A stretch of DNA of 64,000 bases from an uncultured Robinsoniella sp. (GTDB lineage Bacteria > Bacillota > Clostridia > Lachnospirales > Lachnospiraceae), in the NCBI GenBank assembly GCA_900540475.1, contig UQGG01000028.1, positions 1 through 64,000 of the forward strand, given 5' to 3'. This document shows positions 8,481-17,230 of the stretch, piece after piece. Within the stretch, counting starts at the first letter, position 1. The number at the start of each line of letters is the position of its first letter. The notes under the pieces were generated by a model, which saw nothing but the letters and a program-made list of their open reading frames with translations, was not told the origin of the DNA and did no database searches. The translations under genes were made by a program, and so were the position numbers.

Positions 8481-9505
8481 CATTTTACCGGTGCCGTGGA
8501 ATTGCGCAGATATAATTCGGGCTGCACAAAAAAATGGGTGGCGCTGGTACTTTTCTGTTTTATTAAATGGGTCAGGTGCTTTATGCTTCTTTCTGCAATT
8601 TTCAGGACGGGCTGTATAACTGTGGTTAAACTGGGGCGGCAGTAATTGCCTTCTGGTATGCCGTCAAAGCCAATTACGGAATATTGCTGGGGAACCTTAT
8701 AACCTTTATCGGTGAGAAAATTAATGACAGCGATGCCAAGAATATCTGTCTGGGCAAAAAATGCGGTGCAGTCATGCAGCTGAGACCAGCAGGTTTCAAT
8801 TTGCCGATATCCTTCTTCATAAGTCAGCCCGGATTTAACGATCCAATCTGGATTACAGGCAAGATTGTTATCGATGAGTGCGGTGCAATAGCCTTCTGTG
8901 CGTTCTTTAAAATCACTTCCGGCGGAGGTAATGGTAGCGATACGCTGATGCCCTAATTCTAATAGGTGGTTTGTCGCGATTAATCCGCCGGTAAAATGAT
9001 CTACATCAATGATATTTAAACTTTTCTGCATTGGGCGGGAAAAGTATTGGGTGTAAATATGCGGAATATTCAAATGGCATAAATAGTCTTCCAGTGCTGA
9101 GTGATAGTTGCCGTTAATAATAACAATGCCTTTTATATCAGCTGTTTCGATAATGGATTGCATATATCCAAAGGACTGGTCACTGGCGTCGTAAGATGAT
9201 ATTGTGCAGTAGTAATTTTGTTTTTCAATCTGCCGGATCACCTCATTTGAAAGATATTCCAGATAAAGGTCAAGGGGAGAGTGCATCTTATCGGCACCCA
9301 GGATAATTCCAATGCATCCATTATTACCGATTCCGGTAACATTGGGCATTCCAGCCCTCTTTTTTAAGGTATATCCATGCTGTGCGGCTAATTCCTGAAC
9401 CTTAATCCTGGTTTCCAGAGAAATTCGGGAAGAATTCTGAAGGCTTCTTGACACCGTTGACTGACTTACGCCGGCTAACCGCGCAAGTTCTTGGGTTGTA
9501 ATCAT
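8480..9505 (-). CDS. LacI-family transcriptional regulator
   Basis: This 341-residue repressor-type protein has an N-terminal LacI helix-turn-helix (TTQELARLAGVSQSTVSRSL) followed by a hinge and a type 1 periplasmic-binding-fold sensor domain (for example CIGIILGAD, DVDHFTGGLIATNHLLELGH, YSVIGFDGIPEG). The start at 9505 is used because TAGGAGATAAATAT precedes this ATG; an upstream ATG in frame has no such site. It is divergent from a sugar ABC importer operon across an 800-base regulatory region, so it probably controls that operon in response to its substrate. The ligand is unknown. Confidence 0.88.
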   Translation of the reverse strand: MITTQELARLAGVSQSTVSRSLQNSSRISLETRIKVQELAAQHGYTLKKRAGMPNVTGIGNNGCIGIILGADKMHSPLDLYLEYLSNEVIRQIEKQNYYCTISSYDASDQSFGYMQSIIETADIKGIVIINGNYHSALEDYLCHLNIPHIYTQYFSRPMQKSLNIIDVDHFTGGLIATNHLLELGHQRIATITSAGSDFKERTEGYCTALIDNNLACNPDWIVKSGLTYEEGYRQIETCWSQLHDCTAFFAQTDILGIAVINFLTDKGYKVPQQYSVIGFDGIPEGNYCRPSLTTVIQPVLKIAERSIKHLTHLIKQKSTSATHFFVQPELYLRNSTAPVK

Positions 9506-10316
9506 ATATTTATCTCCTATGGACAGTGAGCGGGAAAGGATCATCCTTTAAAAAAGAGATGATTTTTTATCAAAAATAAAAAGTTTATCCGACTCGTAGT
9601 ATTTAACTATATTGAAGAATAATACATTTTTAAGTACAAGTCAACTAAAATATATGGATAATCAATACAAAAAATGTATGTTTTCCAGATCTTATAACCC
9701 GCCTTTTTGCCTGCTTTTGGCGTATATCTTTGATATGTTTTTTCTATAGGTTCTAATACTTTTCAGACCGTCTCCAGCTGTTGATTCAAGGATAAGAGGT
9801 ATGCACAATAATGGTTAATTATGCGCATGGAAAAATGTGCATAATACATGAGGATATGCATTGGCATGTCAAGGAAAAAATATGCTATATGCATAAATTC
9901 AAATGTAAAACTGTCAAATTGTACATAAAGTTTTGGTAAAAACTTGTTGACTTAACCAAAATGTAGTGTTATAATTTGGATAAATACTAAAAAACATAAT
10001 AAATTGCATATATTTTGGGTGCATTTTGAAAATGTGTTATGCATAATATGCTCAATGCATATTGCTTCAAAATATTCTTCAAACGAAATTTAGGTTAATA
10101 CCTGTTTGTTCTCTTTTTACTGCAAGGGTGTGTCCGAATTATTTGAGAACTTATCCGGGGGTTAAAAATACATATGCATGATCTGATTGCTGGAATTGGG
10201 AATGCCAACAATGGATCAATTGAGATCCGTACCTGTATTATGGATTTCAAACCAAGGGGACGCAATGCTTTGCGGCAAAATTATAAACTATATAATAGTT
10301 AAGGAGGATTTTTTGT
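9506..10316. promoter_or_regulatory. Long divergent regulatory region with ATGCAT-type palindromes
   Basis: These 811 bases contain no convincing gene. They carry many ATGCAT-type short palindromes (around 9799-9900 and 10000-10070, for example TTATGCGCAT, ATATGCATTGG, TATATGCATAAA, TTATGCATAATATGC), which are candidate operators. An inverted repeat TTTTGGT (9931-9937) and ACCAAAA (9955-9961) brackets the -35 box of the importer promoter. The region is strongly AT-rich. Confidence 0.5.
9947..9975 (+). promoter_or_regulatory. SigA-type promoter of the sugar ABC operon
   Basis: The -35 box TTGACT and the -10 box TATAAT are separated by 17 bases. It lies about 340 bases before the substrate-binding protein gene, giving a long untranslated leader. 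The -35 box sits inside a TTTTGGT/ACCAAAA inverted repeat, a plausible LacI operator. Confidence 0.75.
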
Positions 10317-11423
10317 ATGAAGAAAAAAATTTTAAGTATCTTAATGGTCGGGATTATGGGGATGTCCCTTGCAGCCTGCGGAGGCAGCGGTGATACAGCT
10401 ACAGCTAACAATAACCAAACGGGCAGTAATTCGGAAGCAGCAGATAACAAGGAAGCAGCTGGCGGTACAGATACGGCTTCCGGCAGTGAGGCTGGGAACG
10501 CTGGAACGGATAATGGCTCCGCTGCATCCGGTGATAATGTTAATATCAGCGTGATCCTGAAAACTACCGCTTCAGAGTATTGGGGTTATGTACTGGCAGG
10601 TGCGAAAGCCTACAGCGATGAGAATCCAAATGTAAACGTAGAGATTCAGGGTGCGGCATCTGAGACTTCTTATGATGAGCAGTTGAATATTATCGAAACG
10701 AATCTGGCAGCTGGTAAATTTGACGGTTTTGTTATTGCACCTTTGCAGGCTGATATGGTGACATCTAAGATCGCAGGTTCGAAGCAGCCGATTATTGCAG
10801 TAGATACGAAGATTGATGCTCCGGAAGTTTTATCTTTTGTAGGTACCGGTAATGAAGAGGCAGCGCAAGCAGGAGGAAAGGCAGCAGTGGAGGCAGCGAA
10901 AGCAGCCGGATTTACGGAACTGAATGCCATTGCCATAACAGGGGTACAGGGTGATTCTACTGCGGAAGCACGACTGGCTGGATATAAAGCTGGAATAGAA
11001 GAAGCAGGCGGTACATTTTTAGAGGGTGAAATTCAGTATGCGGATGCGGTTGCTGACAAGGCATTTGCATCTATGGAAGCGATTATCCAGAACCACCCGG
11101 ATGGTGTGGCAATGATTGTTTGTAATAATGATGATATGGCTATTGCAGCGGCCCGTGCAGCAAAGGGAAATGAAGCATATGCAAAAACTATTTTCTGTGG
11201 ATTTGATGGAATCCAGTCTGCATGTCAGGCTATTTTAGCAGATGAGGAAACAATGTCAGTTGCACAGAACGCATATGACATGGGATATAAGGCAGTGGAA
11301 GCTTGCGTGAAAGCGGTAAAAGGGGAAGCAATAGAGGAATTTATTGATTCCGGCAGTAAAATTGTAAATAAAGATAATGCACAGGAGCAATTAGACACTC
11401 TGAAATCCCAGCTTGGTAAATAA
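10317..11423 (+). CDS. Sugar ABC transporter substrate-binding lipoprotein (RbsB-like)
   Basis: This 368-residue extracytoplasmic binding protein has a lipoprotein signal peptide with lipobox LAAC at residues 18-21. A Gly/Ala/Thr/Asn-rich linker of about 55 residues follows, then a type 1 periplasmic-binding domain (Peripla_BP_4) with ISVILKTTASEYWGYVLAGA, FDGFVIAPLQAD and CNNDDMAIAAARAA. AAGGAGG lies nine bases before the ATG. It heads an importer operon with an ATPase, a permease and a Gfo/Idh/MocA dehydrogenase. That context favours a sugar or polyol such as inositol, but the ligand is inferred only. Confidence 0.88.
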   Translation: MKKKILSILMVGIMGMSLAACGGSGDTATANNNQTGSNSEAADNKEAAGGTDTASGSEAGNAGTDNGSAASGDNVNISVILKTTASEYWGYVLAGAKAYSDENPNVNVEIQGAASETSYDEQLNIIETNLAAGKFDGFVIAPLQADMVTSKIAGSKQPIIAVDTKIDAPEVLSFVGTGNEEAAQAGGKAAVEAAKAAGFTELNAIAITGVQGDSTAEARLAGYKAGIEEAGGTFLEGEIQYADAVADKAFASMEAIIQNHPDGVAMIVCNNDDMAIAAARAAKGNEAYAKTIFCGFDGIQSACQAILADEETMSVAQNAYDMGYKAVEACVKAVKGEAIEEFIDSGSKIVNKDNAQEQLDTLKSQLGK

Positions 11424-11458
11424 TGGTGATCTGAGTCCGGGGGATAAGGAGGTATGCA

Positions 11459-12964
11459 GTGAGTGAATATATTGTGGAATTAAAAAATGTCACAAAGCGC
11501 TTTCCGGGTGTAGTAGCTTTAAAAAGCATGAACCTGGCAGTAAAGCCTGGTGAGATTCTGGGGTTGATCGGGGAAAATGGTGCCGGTAAATCCACTTTGA
11601 TTAAAGTTTTGACGGGTGTACATTTACCGGATGAAGGCAGCATAATCGTGGAGGGTGAGGAGAAGCATTTCCGCAACCCCAACGATTCTGCGGAGGCAGG
11701 GATTGCCTGTGTCTATCAGGAATTAAATATCGAAAAACTTTTAAATATTACAGATAATATTTTTATGAATAAATGGATTCGGAAGAAAAACGGCCTTTTA
11801 GATTATAAGTCCATGCATAAAAAAGCAAAAGAGGTAATGTCTTCACTGGGGCAGGAAATTGATCCATCCAAAACAGCAGGGACCATGGGTATGGGAGTAC
11901 AGCAGATGATCGAAATTGCAAAGGCACTTTCGGTGGGGGCGAAGATGATTATAATGGATGAGCCTACTTCCTCGCTGGGAGAAAAAGAGGTTCAGCAGCT
12001 GATGACAATTTGCCGTGACCTGCGCAGCCGCGGTATCAGTATCGTGTTTGTATCTCATAAGCTGGAAGAGCTTTTCGAGTTGTGCGACCGGGTTGCAGTT
12101 ATACGTGATGGGGAACACATCTGGACAAAGCCCATTGAGGAAGTGGATAATGAATCCCTGATTACCGCCATGGTGGGGCGTTCTCTTGCCAATAAGTTCC
12201 CTAAAGTGATCGGGGAAAAAGGTGAATGCGCTCTGAAAGTTGAGAAACTGAAGCAAAATGGTGTATTGTCTGACGTGAGTTTTGAAGCATACAATGGACA
12301 GATTCTGGGATTTGCGGGCCTGGTAGGAGCAGGAAGAACAGAGACAATGAGAGCTGTATTTGGTGCGGATCCTATTGACGGCGGCAAAATTTTTATACAT
12401 GGGAAAGAAATGAAAATCTCAAATCCCAAACAGGCGATTAACGCAGGGATTGCATTTCTTACAGAAGACAGGAAGAATCAGGGGCTTGTCCTGACCCAGA
12501 GCATCCGTTCCAATTTGATTATGGCGAATATGAAAGGATTTGCACAGGGATTATTTTTGGATGAAAAGCATATTGAGGAGACGGGAGAGGATAATATCTC
12601 GTCCCTGCGTATTAAGACACCGTCCTTAGACGAAATCGCAGGCCAGCTTTCGGGAGGTAACCAGCAAAAAGTAGTAATTGGGAAATGGATTAATTCCGAT
12701 GCGAGTATTTTTATTTTTGATGAACCTACCAGAGGTATTGATGTGGGTGCAAAAATAGAGGTTTATAATGTAATGAATAATCTTGTAAAAGAAGGAAAGT
12801 GCGTAATTATGATTTCTTCAGAAATGCCTGAAATTTTGGGGATGTCTGACCGTGTTGTGGTAATGCGGGGCGGTCGGATCACGGGAACTTTAGACAGAGA
12901 GAGTGACCATTTTAATCAGGAAGATATTATGAGAGCTGCGTGGGGAGGAACCTTAGATGAATAA
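11459..12964 (+). CDS. Sugar ABC transporter ATP-binding protein (RbsA-like)
   Basis: This 501-residue protein is a tandem ATPase of the CUT2 (RbsA/MglA) type. The first domain has Walker A GENGAGKST (residues 38-46) and Walker B IIMDEPTSSL. The second has a degenerate nucleotide site (GLVGAGRTETMRAVFG), the signature LSGGNQQK (near 397-404) and Walker B IFDEPTRGID. The asymmetry is normal for CUT2. It starts at a GTG preceded by AAGGAGG. It energises uptake of the ligand caught by the lipoprotein upstream and overlaps the permease gene by 8 bases. Confidence 0.92.
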   Translation: MSEYIVELKNVTKRFPGVVALKSMNLAVKPGEILGLIGENGAGKSTLIKVLTGVHLPDEGSIIVEGEEKHFRNPNDSAEAGIACVYQELNIEKLLNITDNIFMNKWIRKKNGLLDYKSMHKKAKEVMSSLGQEIDPSKTAGTMGMGVQQMIEIAKALSVGAKMIIMDEPTSSLGEKEVQQLMTICRDLRSRGISIVFVSHKLEELFELCDRVAVIRDGEHIWTKPIEEVDNESLITAMVGRSLANKFPKVIGEKGECALKVEKLKQNGVLSDVSFEAYNGQILGFAGLVGAGRTETMRAVFGADPIDGGKIFIHGKEMKISNPKQAINAGIAFLTEDRKNQGLVLTQSIRSNLIMANMKGFAQGLFLDEKHIEETGEDNISSLRIKTPSLDEIAGQLSGGNQQKVVIGKWINSDASIFIFDEPTRGIDVGAKIEVYNVMNNLVKEGKCVIMISSEMPEILGMSDRVVVMRGGRITGTLDRESDHFNQEDIMRAAWGGTLDE

Positions 12965-13964
12965 AGTAAAATTAAAATCCAATTCAGGCCTGGTCAATAA
13001 GCTGGGATCTCTGATTGCCCTGTTTGTGTTATGTGTTATTCTGAGTTTTGCTACGTCAAGCTTCTTAACACTAGCAAATTTTATGAACATTTTTAAACAG
13101 ACATCGGTAAATGCATTGATTTCAACGGGAATGCTGGTGTGTCTCATCACCGCCGGTATTGACCTTTCGGTTGGAGCAAATGCGATCTTTTGTACTTGTG
13201 TAATGGGAATGCTTTTGCAAAATGGTATCACGAATCCTGTTATCATCATCATAGCCGGTTTAGCCGCAGGTACATTTTTTGGCTTTATCAACGGCACACT
13301 GTTAACCCGTCTGCATCTGCCTCATCCTTTTGTATCCACACTTGGAATGAAAAATGTATTGTGGGGGCTTGCACTGGTTGTTGTGGGATCCAAGATCGTT
13401 TCCGGGTTCCCGGTACAGGTTACCTGGCTGGGAGAAGCAACCCTGCCCAGTTCCATACCGCTGTTAGGTGGTTTTCCGGTGAGCTTTATATTGGTAATTG
13501 TGCTGTTTGCCTTTATGGGCGTATTTCTGTCCAAAACAGTTTTGGGACGTTCGATCTACTGCGTAGGCGGGAATCTGGAAGCGGCACGCCTGTCCGGAAT
13601 CAAGAGTGCAAATGTACTTACATTCTGTTATACGCTGTCCGGATTTATGAGTGCTTTGGCAGGTATCGTGCTGATTGGGCGCGGAGGTATTGCCAACGGT
13701 GCCAATGCGATTCAGCCTTATGATACGGATGCGATTGCAGCCTGTATCATTGGTGGTGCTTCCTTTAGCGGAGGTAAAGGTACCATGAGCGGAACCATTA
13801 TCGGAGCATTGATTATTACAGTGATCCGAAATGGTCTCCAGCTGCTCAGTGCTTCTACTGCAATCCAGAATATCGTGGTTGGTCTGGTAATTATCCTGGC
13901 AGTACTTATTGATGTAACCCGTGAACGTATGGAAGCCAAAGCCAGACGTATGGCAGCGAAATAA
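12957..13964 (+). CDS. Sugar ABC transporter permease (RbsC-like)
   Basis: This 335-residue integral membrane permease of the CUT2 class (BPD_transp_2) has eight to ten hydrophobic segments. The EAA-like cytoplasmic region GRSIYCVGGNLEAARLSGI (near residues 196-214) contacts the ATPase. Family motifs include GMLVCLITAGIDLSVGAN and IIGGASFSGGKGT. The start codon overlaps the end of the ATPase gene, so translation is probably coupled. It forms one importer with the two genes before it. Confidence 0.92.
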   Translation: MNKVKLKSNSGLVNKLGSLIALFVLCVILSFATSSFLTLANFMNIFKQTSVNALISTGMLVCLITAGIDLSVGANAIFCTCVMGMLLQNGITNPVIIIIAGLAAGTFFGFINGTLLTRLHLPHPFVSTLGMKNVLWGLALVVVGSKIVSGFPVQVTWLGEATLPSSIPLLGGFPVSFILVIVLFAFMGVFLSKTVLGRSIYCVGGNLEAARLSGIKSANVLTFCYTLSGFMSALAGIVLIGRGGIANGANAIQPYDTDAIAACIIGGASFSGGKGTMSGTIIGALIITVIRNGLQLLSASTAIQNIVVGLVIILAVLIDVTRERMEAKARRMAAK

Positions 13965-13997
13965 ACATAAGTCATTCAGATAGTCAGGAGAATTGTT

Positions 13998-15008
13998 ATG
14001 TTAAAAATTGGGGTTATTGGATGCGGTGCAATCGGACGTGACCATATCCGCCGGCTGCGGGATCTCGTACCAGGAGCCACAGTAACGGCCTGTTCTGATT
14101 ATTTTCGGGAGTCGGCAAAACTGGCGGCAAAGCAATATGATATCCCGCATATCTATGATACAGGTGAGGCATTGATTGAAAGTGCAGAAGTGGATGCGGT
14201 GCTTATAGCATCCTCCGATGCATCCCACGCAGAGTATGTGCTTGCGTGTATAAAGCAGGGGAAACCGGTGCTTTGTGAGAAACCGCTTGCCCAGACTTCG
14301 GCTGACTGCGAGAAAATTATTAAGGCTGAACTGGCGGGCGGGAAGCGCCTGGTTCAGGTGGGATTCATGAGAAGATATGATCCGGGATACCGGGAAATGA
14401 AACGTATTGTACTGTCCGGTGAACTTGGAAATCCCCTTATGATCCATGCAGCTCATCGAAATATGCAGCAGCCGGATGGGCTGACCAGTGAGATGGGCAT
14501 ATCGAATATCGCAATCCATGAACTGGATATCTGCCGCTGGCTGCTGGGGGATGAATATAAGAACGGACAGGTGCTGAAAGTAAGGCAGTCATCTTACTCT
14601 GTAAAGGGATATGACAACCCCCAGATAGTCCTGCTTGAGACAGATCTGGGATGCCGCATTGATGTAGAGGTACAATTATCGGATGGCTATGGCTATGATA
14701 TTCAGTGTCAGGTGGTATGTGAGAAAGGGACGGTTCACTTACCCGACCCCTATGCGGTAATCACCCGGTCTGGTGCAGGGCGTACCGTGCCAATTCTTAC
14801 GGATTGGTCCCAAAGGTTTATTCAGGCATATGACATTGAACTAACGGAATGGGTGCAGGCTGTAGAAAATAATGCCGGCCATGGTCCGGGTGCCTGGGAT
14901 GGATATGCCGCATGTGTTGCAGCAGATGCTCTGAACCGTTCCCGTAATACCGGCAGTTTTATGGAAATACAAATGATGACGAAGCCTGCTTTATATGCGG
15001 ACAGTTGA
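13998..15008 (+). CDS. Gfo/Idh/MocA-family oxidoreductase (inositol 2-dehydrogenase-like)
   Basis: This 336-residue NAD(P)-dependent dehydrogenase has an N-terminal Rossmann motif GVIGCGAIG (residues 5-13), the family EKP motif (CEKPLA, 93-98) and a catalytic-type region NIAIHELDICRWLLG with a conserved His. It is the last gene of the ABC importer operon and is followed by a terminator. By family and context it probably oxidises the imported polyol or sugar, and IolG-type myo-inositol dehydrogenase is the nearest match by eye. Other Gfo/Idh substrates are possible. Confidence 0.8.
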   Translation: MLKIGVIGCGAIGRDHIRRLRDLVPGATVTACSDYFRESAKLAAKQYDIPHIYDTGEALIESAEVDAVLIASSDASHAEYVLACIKQGKPVLCEKPLAQTSADCEKIIKAELAGGKRLVQVGFMRRYDPGYREMKRIVLSGELGNPLMIHAAHRNMQQPDGLTSEMGISNIAIHELDICRWLLGDEYKNGQVLKVRQSSYSVKGYDNPQIVLLETDLGCRIDVEVQLSDGYGYDIQCQVVCEKGTVHLPDPYAVITRSGAGRTVPILTDWSQRFIQAYDIELTEWVQAVENNAGHGPGAWDGYAACVAADALNRSRNTGSFMEIQMMTKPALYADS

Positions 15009-15044
15009 AATAGAGATATATCTGCATTTTAAAATTTATAATCG

Positions 15045-15072
15045 AGATCCACTTTCGGGTGGATCTTTTTTT
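15045..15072 (+). terminator. Terminator of the ABC importer operon
   Basis: The stem AGATCCAC pairs with GTGGATCT around a TTTCGG loop and runs into seven T residues. It lies 37 bases after the dehydrogenase stop codon and separates this operon from the eut genes. Confidence 0.9.
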
Positions 15073-15133
15073 GTATTTATTTTTCCCGTTTTGGAAATAT
15101 TAATCATCGAAAAGTTATAAAAATACAGGGAAA

Positions 15134-15162
15134 GACAACAATTTTTATTTTTTTTGTATAAT
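15134..15162 (+). promoter_or_regulatory. Candidate promoter of the eut operon
   Basis: A perfect TATAAT (15157-15162) preceded by TTG lies 60 bases before eutG. The -35 is weak (GACAAC at 17 bases or AAGACA at 19 bases), which would suit an activated or regulated promoter. No cobalamin riboswitch and no ANTAR-type double hairpin is visible here. Confidence 0.45.
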
Positions 15163-15221
15163 CTTGTCTCATTTCACAAAAGATAGCTAAATAAGGAAAG
15201 CTTTTGAAGGGATGGTGAAAC

Positions 15222-16352
15222 ATGGAGGAATTTAAAATACAAACAGCTGTGTGTTTTGGGGCGGATGCTCTGAATTGTCTGAAAAGCCTTACCGCATCGC
15301 GGATCTTTATTGTAACGGATCCGTTTATGGTGGAATCAAAAATGGTTGACCGGATTACGGAACAGCTGAAAGAAAAAGAATATAAAATTTTTAGCAATGT
15401 GGTACCGGATCCTCCTCTGGAACTAGTGGTGGAAGGTGTGAAGGAAGTCATGGCATATAAGCCGGATACCCTGATAGCCCTGGGCGGTGGCTCGGCAATT
15501 GATGAGGCGAAGGCTATCATGCATTTTTCAAAACAGATCGGTGATTTGCCGGATATGGAGTTTATTGCGGTTCCAACTACCAGCGGTACAGGATCGGAAG
15601 TAACTTCTTTTGCGGTTATTACGGATAAAGGGAAGGGTGTGAAATATCCCCTGGTGGATAAGTCACTTTTACCGGACATTGCGGTACTGGATCCAGGTCT
15701 TGTAAAAAGCCTGCCCCCGTCCATTGTGGCGGATACCGGAATGGATGTGCTGACCCATGCATTGGAGGCATATGTGTCTACTAAGGCAAATGCATTTACG
15801 GATGCTCTTGCTGAAAAAGCGGCTGTTACGGTTTTAAAATATCTGGTGAAATCTTATGAAAGCCCAGTGGATATGGAAGCTAGAGAACAGATGCACTATG
15901 CTTCCTGCATGGCGGGACTGGCATTTGATATGACGTCCCTGGGGGTAAATCATGCGATTGCCCACAATATAGGCGGAAAGTTTGGAGTAGCACATGGCAG
16001 GACAAATGCAATCCTGCTTCCCTATGTAATCGCTTATAATGCACAAATTCAGGACTATAACCCAAAAGAATATAAAACGGCTGCAAAAAAATATGCGGCA
16101 ATCGCTTCCCTGTACGGAATTGGCGGTGTAAATGTCAGATCGGCAGTTAAAAACCTGATTCATCAGATACAGAAAATGCAGAAGCTGATGAAAATGCCTG
16201 TGAGCTTTAAGGAATGCGGACTGAAGCCGGATGAATTTCATAAGGCAGAGGATCAGATTGCAGATGGCGCACTTGCAGATGGCTGCATTGCAACGAACCC
16301 CAGAGTGGTTACGAAAAAGGATATTCTGGATATTTTAAAACAGGCTTTATAA
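15222..16352 (+). CDS. eutG: Iron-dependent alcohol dehydrogenase, eut-associated
   Basis: This 376-residue group III alcohol dehydrogenase has ALGGGSAIDEAKA (cofactor site), PTTSGTGSEVTSFAV and the iron-ligand region DTGMDVLTHALEAYV with GVNHAIAHNIGGKFGVAHG. It probably reduces acetaldehyde to ethanol with NADH, recycling NAD+ inside the microcompartment. It is the first gene of the operon and lies close before eutS. PduQ-type naming is an alternative because the families overlap. Confidence 0.85.
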   Translation: MEEFKIQTAVCFGADALNCLKSLTASRIFIVTDPFMVESKMVDRITEQLKEKEYKIFSNVVPDPPLELVVEGVKEVMAYKPDTLIALGGGSAIDEAKAIMHFSKQIGDLPDMEFIAVPTTSGTGSEVTSFAVITDKGKGVKYPLVDKSLLPDIAVLDPGLVKSLPPSIVADTGMDVLTHALEAYVSTKANAFTDALAEKAAVTVLKYLVKSYESPVDMEAREQMHYASCMAGLAFDMTSLGVNHAIAHNIGGKFGVAHGRTNAILLPYVIAYNAQIQDYNPKEYKTAAKKYAAIASLYGIGGVNVRSAVKNLIHQIQKMQKLMKMPVSFKECGLKPDEFHKAEDQIADGALADGCIATNPRVVTKKDILDILKQAL

Positions 16353-16367
16353 AAGAAGGTGCATGAA

Positions 16368-16718
16368 ATGGAAGTAGAACAAAAACAGCGGATCATTCAG
16401 GAGTTTGTACCGGGCAAACAGATTACGCTGGCACATGTTATAGCCGGACCTAATCCCGGTATATACAGCAAGCTGGGGCTGGAGCCGGAAGATATGGACG
16501 CCATAGGCATTCTTACGATTACACCCAGTGAAGGTGCAATTATAGCTGCTGATATTGCCACAAAGGCATCTGATATTACGTTAGGGTTTATTGACCGTTT
16601 TAGCGGAGCGTTAGTTTTTACCGGTGATATCAGTTCAGTAGAAGCGGCTATAAAAGATATTATAAGGACAATGGAGCAGGATCTGGGATTTACCGGGGCG
16701 CCGATTACCAGGACTTAG
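16368..16718 (+). CDS. eutS: Ethanolamine microcompartment shell protein EutS
   Basis: This 116-residue BMC-domain protein has the diagnostic EutS N-terminus [20 protein letters not shown] and the conserved [16 protein letters not shown] and [10 protein letters not shown] segments. It forms bent hexamers of the shell. The ATG at 16368 is used because AAGAAGG lies eight bases before it; an in-frame GTG at 16359 overlaps that site. Confidence 0.95.
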   Translation: MEVEQKQRIIQEFVPGKQITLAHVIAGPNPGIYSKLGLEPEDMDAIGILTITPSEGAIIAADIATKASDITLGFIDRFSGALVFTGDISSVEAAIKDIIRTMEQDLGFTGAPITRT

Positions 16719-16791
16719 AGTGTGATTGCATTCGCACTCCTTATTTAGGCATATTGGCAAGCAGGCTTGTAATAGGCAGAGGGGAAAGTGT

Positions 16792-17229
16792 ATGAAAAAA
16801 GTTATTTTTATCGGTCAGACAGGCTGCGGCAAAACCACGTTGTGCCAGAAACTGAATGAACAGGCGATTAAATACCGAAAGACCCAGGCAGTGGAGCGCT
16901 ATGGGGATTCTATTGACACCCCGGGAGAATATTTAGAAAACCGTCATTTTTACCATGCCCTGATCATGACGGCGGTGGATGCAAAAGTGATTGCGCTGGT
17001 TGCGGATCCCACATCGGAATATAGGGCAATTCCACCTGCTTTTGCGGGAATATTCGGAAAAAAGGTAATTGGCATAATTACAAAGATCAACCAGACGGAT
17101 CCCCAGAGAATTGATAAAGCCAGAAAAGAACTTGTCAAGGCTGGGGCGGACCCTATTTTCGAAGTGGACACTCCGGAGGGAATTGGGATTCAGGCGCTGA
17201 TGGAATATTTGGAAAAGGAGGCGGTGTAG
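16792..17229 (+). CDS. eutP: EutP/PduV-type small GTPase or kinase
   Basis: This 145-residue P-loop protein has Walker A GQTGCGKTT (residues 8-16), a DTPGEY switch region and an NKxD-like ITKINQTD. Members of the family are eut operon GTPase-like proteins, and EutP has also been reported to have acetate kinase activity. The start at 16792 follows GAGGGGAAAG. The stop codon lies one base before the TTG start of eutA. Confidence 0.92.
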   Translation: MKKVIFIGQTGCGKTTLCQKLNEQAIKYRKTQAVERYGDSIDTPGEYLENRHFYHALIMTAVDAKVIALVADPTSEYRAIPPAFAGIFGKKVIGIITKINQTDPQRIDKARKELVKAGADPIFEVDTPEGIGIQALMEYLEKEAV

Positions 17230-17230
17230 G

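Noticed and set aside
11843..12429. Long antisense open frames inside the ABC ATPase gene
   Set aside because: They mirror the coding sequence, have poor ribosome sites and no family resemblance.
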